A stretch of 64,000 bases of DNA from JAAXHH01 sp965248395 (GTDB lineage Bacteria > JAAXHH01): the NCBI GenBank assembly GCA_965248395.1, contig OZ252103.1:2542001-2606000 (forward strand). The letters are read 5' to 3'. Below the pieces are notes generated by a model that searched no databases, was not told the DNA's origin, and was given only the letters and a program-made list of their open reading frames with translations. Below are positions 8,989 to 17,668 of this stretch, piece after piece (position 1 is the first letter of the stretch; the number at the start of each line of letters is the position of its first letter). Both the position numbers and the translations under genes were made by a program.

Positions 8989-9735
8989 TCAACGGGTGAA
9001 GACGGTTTGTCGCAGGTGATCGGCATGATCGGACGCGAGGAACGCCAGGATCCTGCCCACACCCTCGGGCTCTCCCAGGTACTCGGCCGCCTGCTTGAGC
9101 GCTTCTTCTGCGGATTTGCCCTGCGATTCCGCCGCCTGGGCGATGTTCCTCAATTTCATGGGGGTGGCGATGCCCCCGGGACAGACCGCGTGCACCCGTA
9201 TGCCGAAGGAGGCCAGTTGACTCTCCAGCACGATCGCCATGCCGTGGACACCCCCCTTGCTGGTCCCGTAGGCCACCGATGAACTCCCTCCCCGGACTCC
9301 GGCCCCGGAAGACAGAAGAATGATCACCCCGCGGCCCTGTTCCTTCATGATCGCCGTCGCGTACTTGGAGGTCAGAAAGGAACCCTTCAGGTTGATGTCC
9401 ATGACGCGCTGCCACACAGTTTCGTCCAGTTCGTCCACGGGAACGTAGGCGCCTTCGAGCACGCCCGCGCAGTTGATGAGCGCATCGATGCCGCCGAAGT
9501 CTTCCACCGCGCCGGCCATCAATTCCTCGACCTGGCGGGCGTCGGAGACATCGACCACCCGCGAGCAGGCCTGGCCGCCCGTGGCCTGGATGTCGCGGAC
9601 CGTTTCTTCCAGTCCGGGCACATCGATATCGGCAAGTACGGTTCGTCCCCCGGCCTCCGCGCAGCACAGAGCCGCGGCCCGTCCGATGCCCATCGCAGCG
9701 CCGGTCACGACGACCGTCCTGTTTTCGAGCAGCAT
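8989..9735 (-). CDS. Short-chain dehydrogenase/reductase
   Basis: An NAD(P)-dependent classical SDR of 248 residues. TGAAMGIG near the N-terminus is the nucleotide-binding glycine motif, DVSDARQ follows, NCAG is the NNAG-type motif, SSGAGVR holds the catalytic Ser, and YGTSKGG is the YxxxK active site. The C-terminal VCPGGIATPM matches the PG motif. The frame is open upstream to 9843, but the fold begins at the Met encoded at 9735 (MLLENRTVVVTG) and an AAGGA ribosome-binding site precedes it, so I choose that start. The substrate cannot be predicted. It is transcribed alone, divergent from the molybdopterin gene at 10041. Confidence 0.9.
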   Translation of the reverse strand: MLLENRTVVVTGAAMGIGRAAALCCAEAGGRTVLADIDVPGLEETVRDIQATGGQACSRVVDVSDARQVEELMAGAVEDFGGIDALINCAGVLEGAYVPVDELDETVWQRVMDINLKGSFLTSKYATAIMKEQGRGVIILLSSGAGVRGGSSSVAYGTSKGGVHGMAIVLESQLASFGIRVHAVCPGGIATPMKLRNIAQAAESQGKSAEEALKQAAEYLGEPEGVGRILAFLASDHADHLRQTVFTR

Positions 9736-9898
9736 GTCTCTATCCTTCCATCTATGGGTTCGCAAGGAATCACCCGCATTCCGGTATTGGAGTAAAAACC
9801 TGTCAGGTATTCTAACCCCTTGCCGTGAAATGATCAAACCCAATAAGAAGTGGTTTGCTCGACGCGGTTCCCGTCCCTCCTATACGCCCCCAATTGCC

Positions 9899-9927
9899 TT
9901 GACATTCGCTCTGTGCTCATGTAACCT
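9899..9927 (+). promoter_or_regulatory. Possible promoter in the 305-bp divergent intergenic region
   Basis: A perfect TTGACA at 9899-9904 is followed after 17 bases by TAACCT, a poor -10 with three matches. It points towards the molybdopterin gene at 10041. The rest of the 9736-10040 stretch contains no convincing gene or repeat. Confidence 0.25.
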
Positions 9928-10040
9928 TATGGCAAGCGTGGAGATAGAATCCACGGCGATTCCGGGTTTCCGTTTCAGCAGGCAGCCGGCCTCTGACCGC
10001 TTCAAGATGTAAACCACCACGATCCCGATAGGACCCGTTC

Positions 10041-10682
10041 ATGGACCGGCGTCATTTCCTGGAAACACTTGCGGCCGGACTCATTGTCGGCGGGACTGCG
10101 TTGCCCACGCTTCATTCCGTGGCTGGTCCCCTGTTTCTTCCGGTTGAAAAAGACGAAGAAGGCTTGACCCCGCTACGCCGTTTTTTCGCGGTTGCCATCG
10201 TTTCCTTCCCTCCAAAAATCGATGTTGAAAAGGAAACGCTTGAAATCGAAGGCGCCGTGACCGCTCCTTTCGCCGTCGGATACGGGGAGTTGCACCAGTG
10301 GCCCCAGCTCACACAGGAAAGCATACTGCGGTGTGTCGGTGGCGCCCAGGGGAGAGCACGGTGGGTTGGTGTGCGGCTACGCGACCTGCTTGAAAAGGCG
10401 GGCGTGGACCCGGACGCCAGGGACGTCATTTTCTACGGGGCCGATGAGTACGAAAGCAGTATCCCTGTTGGCGATGCGATGAAGAAAAGCAGCATGCTGG
10501 CGCTACAGATGAACGACGAGCCGCTGTGGCGCAAGCACGGTTCGCCCGTACGACTGGTACTTCCCGGCATGTACGGATACAAGCAGGTCAAGTGGCTGAC
10601 CAGGATCGAGGTCACCCGCAAGAACCACAAAGGATATTGGGAACAACGCGGTTATTCGGACGACGGGCGTATCAAATCCTGA
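10041..10682 (+). CDS. Tat-exported molybdopterin-binding oxidoreductase (sulfite oxidase fold)
   Basis: A 213-residue protein with a twin-arginine signal (DRRHFLETLAAG) and one oxidoreductase molybdopterin-binding domain. In that family a Cys ligates molybdenum; here it should be the Cys of ILRCVGG, about residue 98. The C-terminal part WRKHGSPVRLVLPGMYGYKQVKWL is the conserved cofactor-binding end. It is likely periplasmic, folded with Mo cofactor before export. It is small, lacking the dimerisation domain of sulfite oxidases and resembling MsrP (YedY) in size. No membrane partner of the MsrQ type adjoins; the next gene, 15 bp on, is a nucleotide-sugar enzyme. The reaction is unknown. Confidence 0.88.
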   Translation: MDRRHFLETLAAGLIVGGTALPTLHSVAGPLFLPVEKDEEGLTPLRRFFAVAIVSFPPKIDVEKETLEIEGAVTAPFAVGYGELHQWPQLTQESILRCVGGAQGRARWVGVRLRDLLEKAGVDPDARDVIFYGADEYESSIPVGDAMKKSSMLALQMNDEPLWRKHGSPVRLVLPGMYGYKQVKWLTRIEVTRKNHKGYWEQRGYSDDGRIKS

Positions 10683-10697
10683 GGAGCTGGGCTTTCA

Positions 10698-11702
10698 ATG
10701 GATGCCATGCTGGTTACCGGTGGAGCCGGGTTCATTGGCAGTAACTTCGTTCGATACGTATTGAACCGCTATCCCGGCTTTCACGTCGTGGTTCTCGACG
10801 CACTGACCTACGCCGGAAATCAGGCCAATCTCGATGACTGCGGGAATTCGGATCGGCTTCGGTTCATTCAAGGAGACATCCGGGACCGGACCCTGGTCGA
10901 CGAAGCAATGCGCGGGGTGGACGCCGTAGTCAACTTCGCTGCCGAATCGCATGTCGATCGATCCATCCTCGATCCATCCGGGTTCATCGAAACCAATTAC
11001 AACGGGGTATTCGTCTTGCTGGAAGCCGCTCGGCGCCTGGAAGTAAAACGGTTCCTCCAGGTGTCCACGGACGAGGTGTATGGCCACGTGCCCGCCGGCC
11101 TCTCGGTGGAAAGCGACGCCTTCGCGCCCCGCAGCCCCTATGCCGCCAGCAAGGCCGCGGCGGACCTGCTGGTACAGTCCTATTACTCCACCTATGGGCT
11201 GCCCATTCTGATTACGAGAGGCGGGAACACCATCGGGCCCTACCAGTATCCAGAGAAGGTCCTGCCCGTGTTTATCACGAACGCACTGGAGTACAGACCG
11301 CTTCCGGTTTACGGCGACGGGAGTGCAGTGCGCAGTTACATGTACGTGGAAGATCACTGTTCCGCCATCGACCAGGTGCTTCGGTCCGGTCAACCGGGGA
11401 CCGCCTACAACGTGGGCACGAATTACGAGGTAAGCGGACGCGCCCTGGCGGACCGGGTCCTGGATAAGCTCGCCAGGCCGGCGAGCCTGCGCGAGTTCGT
11501 ACCGGACCGCAGCGGGCACGATCTTCGGTACGCTTTGGATTGCGGCCGCATTCGATCCCTGGGCTGGAAACCCGCGTACGACTTCGAAACGATGCTTGAC
11601 AAGACACTGCGGTGGTACGTGGATCACCAGCCGTGGTGGCAGGCGATCATGAACGACAGTAGTTACAAGTCATACTATCGAAAGCAATATCATGAACGAT
11701 GA
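10698..11702 (+). CDS. rfbB: dTDP-glucose 4,6-dehydratase
   Basis: Converts dTDP-glucose to dTDP-4-keto-6-deoxyglucose, the entry to rhamnose and other deoxysugars for cell-surface polysaccharide. The 334-residue protein starts with the NAD motif TGGAGFIGSNF, continues with VNFAAESHVDRSI, STDEVYG (catalytic Asp-Glu pair) and YAASKAA (YxxxK), and ends with LRYALDCGRIRSLGWKP, all typical of RmlB. GAGGAG at 10681-10686 is the likely ribosome-binding site. A glycosyltransferase and UppP follow on the same strand, which fits a surface-glycan operon. The other rml genes (A, C, D) are not in the window. Confidence 0.92.
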   Translation: MDAMLVTGGAGFIGSNFVRYVLNRYPGFHVVVLDALTYAGNQANLDDCGNSDRLRFIQGDIRDRTLVDEAMRGVDAVVNFAAESHVDRSILDPSGFIETNYNGVFVLLEAARRLEVKRFLQVSTDEVYGHVPAGLSVESDAFAPRSPYAASKAAADLLVQSYYSTYGLPILITRGGNTIGPYQYPEKVLPVFITNALEYRPLPVYGDGSAVRSYMYVEDHCSAIDQVLRSGQPGTAYNVGTNYEVSGRALADRVLDKLARPASLREFVPDRSGHDLRYALDCGRIRSLGWKPAYDFETMLDKTLRWYVDHQPWWQAIMNDSSYKSYYRKQYHER

Positions 11703-11743
11703 CATTCGCAATGGTTCGGCAACGCTTCCATGGAGGTTAAGAC

Positions 11744-12985
11744 GTGACGTATCTGACTCTGTTTGAGTCTGTCGTCTTGGCCGGATGGATATGTGTTGCG
11801 GTCTATGGCTTCGCGTTGAGTTTCATCGGTCGGATACGCGGACGTGGCAAGGCGCCGCTGATCTTTCCGCGCCACGTCTTCGCCCTGGTGGTGCCCACGG
11901 GCAACGACGAGGGTTCGATAGGCGGGACCGTGGAGCATCTGCGCAGGAACAAATACCCGCGAAGCATGTTCGACGTGATCGTCGCCCCGGTGAACTGCAC
12001 GGATCAGACACCAACCATAGCACGCCGGAAAGGGGCGGTAGTTTATAGTCCAGGAAAGCAGCAGTGGCGTGACGCGGACGAAGCGATCCTGGACGTACTG
12101 GAGCGTTTATCCGCAAAAGACCGGCATGACGGATACATTGTCCTGGACATCGAGTCCAGGATCTCCGCCAACTACCTGGGTGTAATGAGCGACAAACTGT
12201 CCAAGGGCGCCCTGGCCATCCAATCCGGCTACAGTGTATCGGGTGGAAAATGGACCTGGAATACGGCCTGCAGGGCCATATTGAGCGCCCTGAAACCCGG
12301 CTGGCTGACGAGTTGGTCGTTGAAGTATCGCCTGGGTGGAGGGATACATCGAACCGGTCTGTGCATCTCCCGCCGTTTGGTGGAAAAACACGGCGTGAGA
12401 AAACCCCGGCTGGACAATGTTCGCGCATTCCTGACCAGGTTGCTGCGGAACGACGTGGTCATCCACTATGCCGATAGAGCGTGGGTATACGACCGCAGGA
12501 CCGCTATTCCACCCAGCCGCTCCACGTTCACTCGCTTGAGATCCAGCTGGCGGCGGGCTCACACCGACGGACTACCGCTCATCGTGGAGGGATTGAAATG
12601 GCGCAGTACAGCCCAGGTTATTGGCGGCGTCAACCTTTTCATGCCCACGTTCAACACCATGTTGACCACGACGCTACTGTTCTATGTGCTTGCCGTGTAT
12701 CTGCATGGCATCTCTTCGGCCTTCGCGATAGGATGGCTAGCGCTGATCGCCTGCCTGTTGCTGTTCGTGGTATTCCGGTTGTGGTTCATGCGCGCTCCGG
12801 TACTGGCTTACGCGGTGTTGCCTTCTCTACCCCTTCTGCTGTTCTGGCAGTCCGCCAGGTCTTTTTACGCTTCCGCTCCGAAGAAGGCACAGCCCATTGT
12901 CAAGAAGGAGACGGGCAGCGAAAAAAAGCAGGGCCGGCGACCGCGCCGGCGGTATTCGCGGCGGCCCAGGCGCCAGCCTTCTTGA
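11744..12985 (+). CDS. Membrane glycosyltransferase, family 2-like
   Basis: Likely transfers a sugar from a nucleotide donor during surface polysaccharide synthesis. One N-terminal membrane segment (LFESVVLAGWICVAVYGFAL) is followed by a GT-A-like domain: FALVVPTGNDEGSIGGTVEHL, VIVAPVNCTDQT, then GYIVLDIESRISANYL. The normal DxD is D-I-E here. Two or three hydrophobic segments fill the C-terminal third. The last 25 residues are strikingly basic (KKQGRRPRRRYSRRPRR), which could bind membrane phosphates or nucleic acid. It sits between rfbB (41 bp) and uppP, supporting a role in the same pathway. Donor and acceptor are unknown. Confidence 0.82.
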   Translation: MTYLTLFESVVLAGWICVAVYGFALSFIGRIRGRGKAPLIFPRHVFALVVPTGNDEGSIGGTVEHLRRNKYPRSMFDVIVAPVNCTDQTPTIARRKGAVVYSPGKQQWRDADEAILDVLERLSAKDRHDGYIVLDIESRISANYLGVMSDKLSKGALAIQSGYSVSGGKWTWNTACRAILSALKPGWLTSWSLKYRLGGGIHRTGLCISRRLVEKHGVRKPRLDNVRAFLTRLLRNDVVIHYADRAWVYDRRTAIPPSRSTFTRLRSSWRRAHTDGLPLIVEGLKWRSTAQVIGGVNLFMPTFNTMLTTTLLFYVLAVYLHGISSAFAIGWLALIACLLLFVVFRLWFMRAPVLAYAVLPSLPLLLFWQSARSFYASAPKKAQPIVKKETGSEKKQGRRPRRRYSRRPRRQPS

Positions 12986-13029
12986 CCAGAGACCGGGCAG
13001 GAGCGTGACCCATCCAACTGCATCACGCG

Positions 13030-13824
13030 TTGATCCTTGGATTTTTGCAAGGCGTAACGGAATTCCTGCCGGTCAGCAGTTCCGGCCACCTCGCGGTGTA
13101 CCAACGGCTTTTCGGATTAGTTGAAACCCAGTTGCTCTTCGACGTCATGGTACACCTCGGAACCCTGCTGGCCGTCCTGGTCGTGTTTCGATCCGATATC
13201 ACGATGCTGGGCTCGGACGTATGGCGTGCATTGACGGGTAAAGCCGGGGGAGACCGCCGGTCTTTGCGGCTCGTGTTGCTGCTCGCCGTGGGCACGATTC
13301 CCGCAGCGTTGTTCGGCATAGGATGGAAAGACGAGCTGGAGACCCTGTTTTCCGCCCCGGTCCATGTCGGCTTCGCTTTTCTGGTCACCGGTTCCGTGCT
13401 GTGGCTGTCCAGATTCCCCCGTCGGCCCACCAGGGACCTCGGTGGGACAACCTGGATCGATGCGCTACTCATCGGGTTGGGCCAGGCACTGGCGTTGATT
13501 CCCGGTGTTTCCAGGTCGGGCACGACCATATCCATCGCCCTGCTGTTGGGGCTTGACCGGCGGCTGGCGGCACGTTACTCTTTTTTATTGGCGGTTCCCG
13601 CGATACTGGGCGCTGTCACCGTCCAGATTGGGGAATCGGGCGGCATTCCCGACGATCAGTGGACCGCGGTAGCCGCGGGTACCGTCATGGCTGCGGTGAG
13701 TGGATACATCGCGCTTAAACTGCTTCTGAGTATCGTTGTTGCAGGCAACCTGTCCAGGTTCTCGTATTACTGCTGGGGAATCGGGCTGCTGACGCTGGGT
13801 GGTGTTTTTTACGGCGCATTCTGA
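13030..13824 (+). CDS. uppP: Undecaprenyl-diphosphatase
   Basis: Dephosphorylates undecaprenyl pyrophosphate to recycle the lipid carrier used for peptidoglycan and surface glycans. Both signatures are present: QGVTEFLPVSSSGHL near the N-terminus and PGVSRSGTTIS in the second half, within a 264-residue protein with about eight membrane segments. The start is uncertain. The given TTG at 13030 has no ribosome-binding site nearby and would remove residues usually present before LILG. The frame is open back to a TGA at 13006. CAGGAG at 12998-13003 is spaced 8 bases from an ATC at 13012 and 14 from a CTG at 13018. A rare start codon there is plausible. It follows the glycosyltransferase gene. Confidence 0.92.
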   Translation: MILGFLQGVTEFLPVSSSGHLAVYQRLFGLVETQLLFDVMVHLGTLLAVLVVFRSDITMLGSDVWRALTGKAGGDRRSLRLVLLLAVGTIPAALFGIGWKDELETLFSAPVHVGFAFLVTGSVLWLSRFPRRPTRDLGGTTWIDALLIGLGQALALIPGVSRSGTTISIALLLGLDRRLAARYSFLLAVPAILGAVTVQIGESGGIPDDQWTAVAAGTVMAAVSGYIALKLLLSIVVAGNLSRFSYYCWGIGLLTLGGVFYGAF

Positions 13825-13881
13825 TTCGGCCTGTTTCCACATCCCTCGGCGCCTCACTCATAGAAGACGGGATCCACGCAC

Positions 13882-14640
13882 ATGAATCCAGACATCAGCA
13901 AGCTGCTCGATGAATGGGATTATACGGGGCCCGATAAGCTCATCGTGCGAAAGGTCAAGGGAGAAGACGGCCAGACCAGGATTCAGATGCGCGTGGATCT
14001 CGGCATCCTGCAGATGGAATGGTCGGACCGCCCGGACGGCAAAAGACCCCACGGGAAACCCTCCCTGTTGGATCAATACCTGGAACAACTCGAAAAACTA
14101 AAGGCCGAGAAGGGTCCGGACGCGCAACTCAATCTCTCGCACGAGGCATGCGTGAGCCTGCGGTCGGAATCCCTTCAGTTCTACTACAGGCGCATCTGCA
14201 TGTTCGAATTGGAAGCCTTTCACGAGGCCGGCAAGGACGCCGAACACAACCTGCAGATCATGGATATCGTGCGGACGCACGCCGAGAACGACGACGACCG
14301 CCTGTCCTTTGAACAGTACCGGCCCTTCGTCATCATGCATCGTACCCGGGCGAGAAGCCTTGTCGCCACGGGAGCCGGGAATATCGAGCAGGCCCTCCAC
14401 CATATCGAAGAAGGCATAGATGAGATAGAGATTTTCTTCCGTTCCTACGACCGGGACGACCTGGTAAAGGAAAGTCAGGAGCTGAAAATACTGAGGGACA
14501 TGGCTGAGGAGATACGAAAACAGCAGCCCCGTTCGGAGGAAGACCAGTTGAGGGCGGAGTTGACGGAGGCCGTCGAGAACGAAGAATTCGAACGCGCCGC
14601 GGAAATACGGGACGAATTGAAGAAATTCGACCAGCCCTAG
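13882..14640 (+). CDS. UVR-motif protein of unknown function
   Basis: A 252-residue, charged, soluble protein. The last 30 residues form a UvrB/UvrC-type UVR motif (LTEAVENEEFERAAEIRDEL), a helical hairpin used for protein-protein contacts in UvrB, UvrC, McsA and ClpC. The preceding part is mostly helical, with an N-terminal segment (VKGEDGQTRIQMRVDLGILQM) and tetratricopeptide-like pieces (IEQALHHIEEGIDEIE). I do not recognise the N-terminal domain by name. It lies 58 bp after uppP and 15 bp before an MFS transporter, so may be in one transcript with both. The bifunctional-nuclease protein at 17669 carries a similar C-terminal motif, which suggests a shared partner. Confidence 0.8.
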   Translation: MNPDISKLLDEWDYTGPDKLIVRKVKGEDGQTRIQMRVDLGILQMEWSDRPDGKRPHGKPSLLDQYLEQLEKLKAEKGPDAQLNLSHEACVSLRSESLQFYYRRICMFELEAFHEAGKDAEHNLQIMDIVRTHAENDDDRLSFEQYRPFVIMHRTRARSLVATGAGNIEQALHHIEEGIDEIEIFFRSYDRDDLVKESQELKILRDMAEEIRKQQPRSEEDQLRAELTEAVENEEFERAAEIRDELKKFDQP

Positions 14641-14654
14641 ACCGGAGCCCGCAC

Positions 14655-15866
14655 TTGATTTCCTGGATCAGAACAGCCGACCGTCAACTGATGCTCTTCC
14701 TGCTCGGTACGGTCGGCGTGGGCCTCTCGATGGGGCTGGCGGAAATCAGTTTCAACAATTTTCTGAGCGACACCTATAACATGGACGCGATGAGCCGGGG
14801 TGAACTCGAGTTTCCCCGGGAGTTGCCCGGCTTCCTCGTGGCTGCCTTCGCCGGCATACTGTTCTTCTGGTCGGAACTCAAGATGGCTGTCCTCGCCATG
14901 GTGCTGATGGCCTTCGGGCTGGCCGGCCTCGGATACTACGGCGATCATTACGGGCTGATGCTTACGTCGATGATCATCTGGAGCATCGGCATGCATCTGC
15001 AGATGCCCGTGACGCGGACGATCGCCCTTCAACTGGCACGCGACGGCAGGGCCGCCACCATGCTGGGGCGCCTGGGAGGCATCAGGACCGGGGCCGCCAT
15101 CGTGGGCAGCGTCCTGCTCTGGATGGGACTGGGCGAGACTTCGCTGGGTTATCTTCCCGTTTTCGCCCTCGCCGCTCTGGTCTCCCTGGCGGGTGGTTAC
15201 AGCTACCTGGTCATGCGTCCCATCAAGGGGCACACGGGGAATCGCCCTACCTTCATCATCCGGAAGAGATATACCCTGTTCTACCTGCTGAACATCCTGT
15301 TCGGCGCGAGAAAACAGATCTTTATCACCTTCGGACCCTGGGTGCTGATCAAGATCTTCGGCGAGCCGGTATCCACCATAGCCTGGCTGTACCTGGTCTC
15401 ATCCGTAATCGGCATGTTCTTTTCGCCACAACTGGGCAAACTGATCGACCGGTTCGGAGAACGCCTGGTGCTGATGATCGACGCGGTGCTGCTTGTCGGT
15501 GTCTGTCTCGGATATGGTTTTGCCGCGGAAATGGGCCTGGGAAGCTGGGCGGTGAATATCATTTATGCCAGCTTCGTAATGGACCTGGTATTGTTCAACG
15601 TCAGTATCGCCCGGACCACCTACGCCAGTAAAATCGCCGCCAGGAAGGACGACCTCACCGCTACCCTTTCCCTGGGAGTCACCATAGATCACGCGGTATC
15701 CATGTCTATCCCCACCCTGGGTGGACTGGTATGGGTCCTGTACGGCTACCAGTATGTTTTCGTCGGCGCTGCAGTCGTTGCCGTCCTGACGCTGGTGACC
15801 ACCGGTTTCATCTCCGTGCCCCGCCCCGGGTCGAGCCGGGCAGGCCAGGCGGAGGCCGCCGGTTGA
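14655..15866 (+). CDS. Major facilitator superfamily transporter
   Basis: A 403-residue membrane protein with 11-12 hydrophobic segments and the MFS-type cytoplasmic loop QLGKLIDRFGERLVLM between segments in the second half. The first half has a short loop and the segment LQMPVTRTIALQLARDGRAATMLGR. The start is a TTG preceded by GGAG at 14643-14646. The N-terminus contains a soluble stretch (NFLSDTYNMDAMSRGELEF) of the kind seen in MFS proteins annotated from environmental genomes. Substrate unknown. It ends 57 bp before the convergent SDR gene, which is unrelated. Confidence 0.82.
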   Translation: MISWIRTADRQLMLFLLGTVGVGLSMGLAEISFNNFLSDTYNMDAMSRGELEFPRELPGFLVAAFAGILFFWSELKMAVLAMVLMAFGLAGLGYYGDHYGLMLTSMIIWSIGMHLQMPVTRTIALQLARDGRAATMLGRLGGIRTGAAIVGSVLLWMGLGETSLGYLPVFALAALVSLAGGYSYLVMRPIKGHTGNRPTFIIRKRYTLFYLLNILFGARKQIFITFGPWVLIKIFGEPVSTIAWLYLVSSVIGMFFSPQLGKLIDRFGERLVLMIDAVLLVGVCLGYGFAAEMGLGSWAVNIIYASFVMDLVLFNVSIARTTYASKIAARKDDLTATLSLGVTIDHAVSMSIPTLGGLVWVLYGYQYVFVGAAVVAVLTLVTTGFISVPRPGSSRAGQAEAAG

Positions 15867-15923
15867 CGAGAAGGAAACGGGTTGGCAGAAATATCCATTG
15901 GCCGGGGGAAGCAGCTTGCCAGT

Positions 15924-16688
15924 TTAACCGCCGGCCATCCAGCCGCCATCCACCACGATCAGCTGTCCCGTGAGAAAGTCCGACGCCGGTGACGCCAGAA
16001 AAACGGCGGTGCCGGCGATATCCTCCGGTTCGCCCCATCGACCGGCCGGCACGCGGTTCAGGATGTAGGTTCCCCGCTCGCTTTCTTCAACGGCCCGGGT
16101 CAGGGGCGTCCGGATGTACCCCGGACAGATGGAATTCACGTTGATGTTGTGCCGGGCCCACTCGATGGCCAGTTGATGGGTCAACGATCCGACACCGCCC
16201 TTGGCGGCCGTGTAGGCGGGTATATGGGGGATGCCGGTAATGGTGGCCAGCGAGGCGATATGGATGATCTTGCCGTACTTCCGGCCAATCATGTGCCGTG
16301 CCACGAGCTGGGTGAGAAAAAACGTACCTTTGAGATTGGTGTTCACGACGTTGTCCCAGTCCTCCTCGCGGTAATCCTCCGGCAGCGTGCGTACGTTCAC
16401 CCCCGCGTTGTTGACCAGGATGTCTATCTGTTTCCACGTGTCAAGGACTGATGCAACCAGGTCTTCCCGGTCTTCACGATTCGAAATGTCCGCTTCCACG
16501 ACAAGCGCCTCGCCGCCGGTGTTCCGGATCTCATTTGCCGTGTCCTCTAACCTGGACCGTGTACGGCCCGCAAGAACCACCCGTGCGCCCGATTCCGCCA
16601 TGGCCGTTGCGATCCCTTTGCCGATTCCCGTTCCCGCGCCGGTTACGACGGCCACCTTTCCCTTGAGTGAAAACCGCTCGAGATTCAT
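15924..16688 (-). CDS. Short-chain dehydrogenase/reductase (gluconate 5-dehydrogenase / KduD-like)
   Basis: A 254-residue classical SDR. TGAGTGIGKG binds the nucleotide, DILVNNAGVN is the NNAG motif, IIHIASLATITG carries the catalytic Ser, and YTAAKGG the YxxxK. The ending FLTGQLIVVDGGW is typical of FabG/KduD-like enzymes. Hexuronate or sugar-acid oxidation would fit the nearby mannonate dehydratase and enolase-superfamily genes, but these are 3 kb away on the other strand. A TTGACA at 16793 in the upstream region lacks a good -10. The substrate remains uncertain. Confidence 0.9.
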   Translation of the reverse strand: MNLERFSLKGKVAVVTGAGTGIGKGIATAMAESGARVVLAGRTRSRLEDTANEIRNTGGEALVVEADISNREDREDLVASVLDTWKQIDILVNNAGVNVRTLPEDYREEDWDNVVNTNLKGTFFLTQLVARHMIGRKYGKIIHIASLATITGIPHIPAYTAAKGGVGSLTHQLAIEWARHNINVNSICPGYIRTPLTRAVEESERGTYILNRVPAGRWGEPEDIAGTAVFLASPASDFLTGQLIVVDGGWMAGG

Positions 16689-16880
16689 TTGCGCTCCTGT
16701 GCTTTTGTGGCCCGTTGATTCAATTACGTTTCACGGGGCTGCCATGAACCGGGCCGCTTCTGGCCGCACCCACTAACAATCGCCGATAAAAGTTGACAAT
16801 ACCCGCCCGGAACCGGTATCTGTTTCGTGACTGCCGATCAGAAGATTCCGGGCGAGTCAATATAAATCACGGTATACTTC

Positions 16881-17441
16881 GTGGCAATGGGACAACAAGA
16901 GGCAAACCGCATCATGGGAACACCCGGATCCTCCGAACCCGTAAAACTGGTCTGCGCCGTCATGAGCCGGGACGAGAAGATGCTGTCGAAGGGACGCGAT
17001 CTCATGGCCGAACGATATGGGGAAGTGGAACAGGCGAGTCCTGTATTCGACTTCTCCTTCTCGTCCTACTATGAATCGGAAATGGGGGCTGGACTGGTCA
17101 AACAGTTCTTCGGTTTCGGTCCGCTGGTGGACCCGGCACACCTGCCCGGTGTAAAAAGGACGAGCAACGACCTGGAAACCACGGTAGCGCGGTCTGACGG
17201 CATGCCTGGAAGGGGGGTGAATATCGATCCGGGCTATGTCAACGGCGGGCAACTCGTCCTGGCGACTACCAAGAACTACAGCCATCGCATCTACGTCGGG
17301 CGCGGGATCTATGCCGAAGTCACCCTGTTGTACACCAGGGGCGCCTTCACGTCATTGCCGTGGACCTACCGTGATTACAGGACGGAAGAGGCGCTCGCTT
17401 TCTTCTCCCGGGTACGGAGCGCGTTTCTCAAACAAAGGTGA
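16881..17441 (+). CDS. DUF4416 family protein
   Basis: The protein matches the DUF4416 pattern as I know it: VKLVCAVMSRDE, then FDFSFSSYYESEMG, LVKQFFGFGPLVDP, VNIDPGYVNGGQLVLATTKNYSHRIYVGRGIYAEV and the ending WTYRDYRTEEALAFFSRVR. The family occurs in varied bacteria and has no established function. The start may be GTG 16881, ATG 16887 or ATG 16914; the conserved part begins after the last of these. It is transcribed alone, in front of a 227-bp gap that holds a tandem repeat. Confidence 0.88.
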   Translation: MAMGQQEANRIMGTPGSSEPVKLVCAVMSRDEKMLSKGRDLMAERYGEVEQASPVFDFSFSSYYESEMGAGLVKQFFGFGPLVDPAHLPGVKRTSNDLETTVARSDGMPGRGVNIDPGYVNGGQLVLATTKNYSHRIYVGRGIYAEVTLLYTRGAFTSLPWTYRDYRTEEALAFFSRVRSAFLKQR

Positions 17442-17488
17442 TGGGTTGAACCGGGAATTGAAAATCATGGCCGGCCTGTACTTTTGTC

Positions 17489-17523
17489 TTGACCAGTTTT
17501 ATTTTACTGGTTTATTTTACCGG
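17489..17523 (+). promoter_or_regulatory. 13-bp tandem repeat and possible promoter before the bifunctional-nuclease gene
   Basis: Two 13-bp copies, TTTATTTTACTGG (17498-17510) and TTTATTTTACCGG (17511-17523), stand head to tail with one mismatch. TTGACC at 17489 lies 18 bases before TATTTT at 17513. The AT-rich block stands out in a GC-rich region and could be a promoter with an operator. The gene start is 145 bp further on. Confidence 0.35.
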
Positions 17524-17668
17524 TATACCAAACTTCCACTACGATGACAACCGTTCTTCCAGGCTGTCTGGCCCCTTTCAGCCGTCATAATCCTGTCATC
17601 GCTCAAGTGGTCACCCGCGAAATAGAAAAACCTGGCTTTTGCCGGTCAGGTTGGGAAGATTATATACA

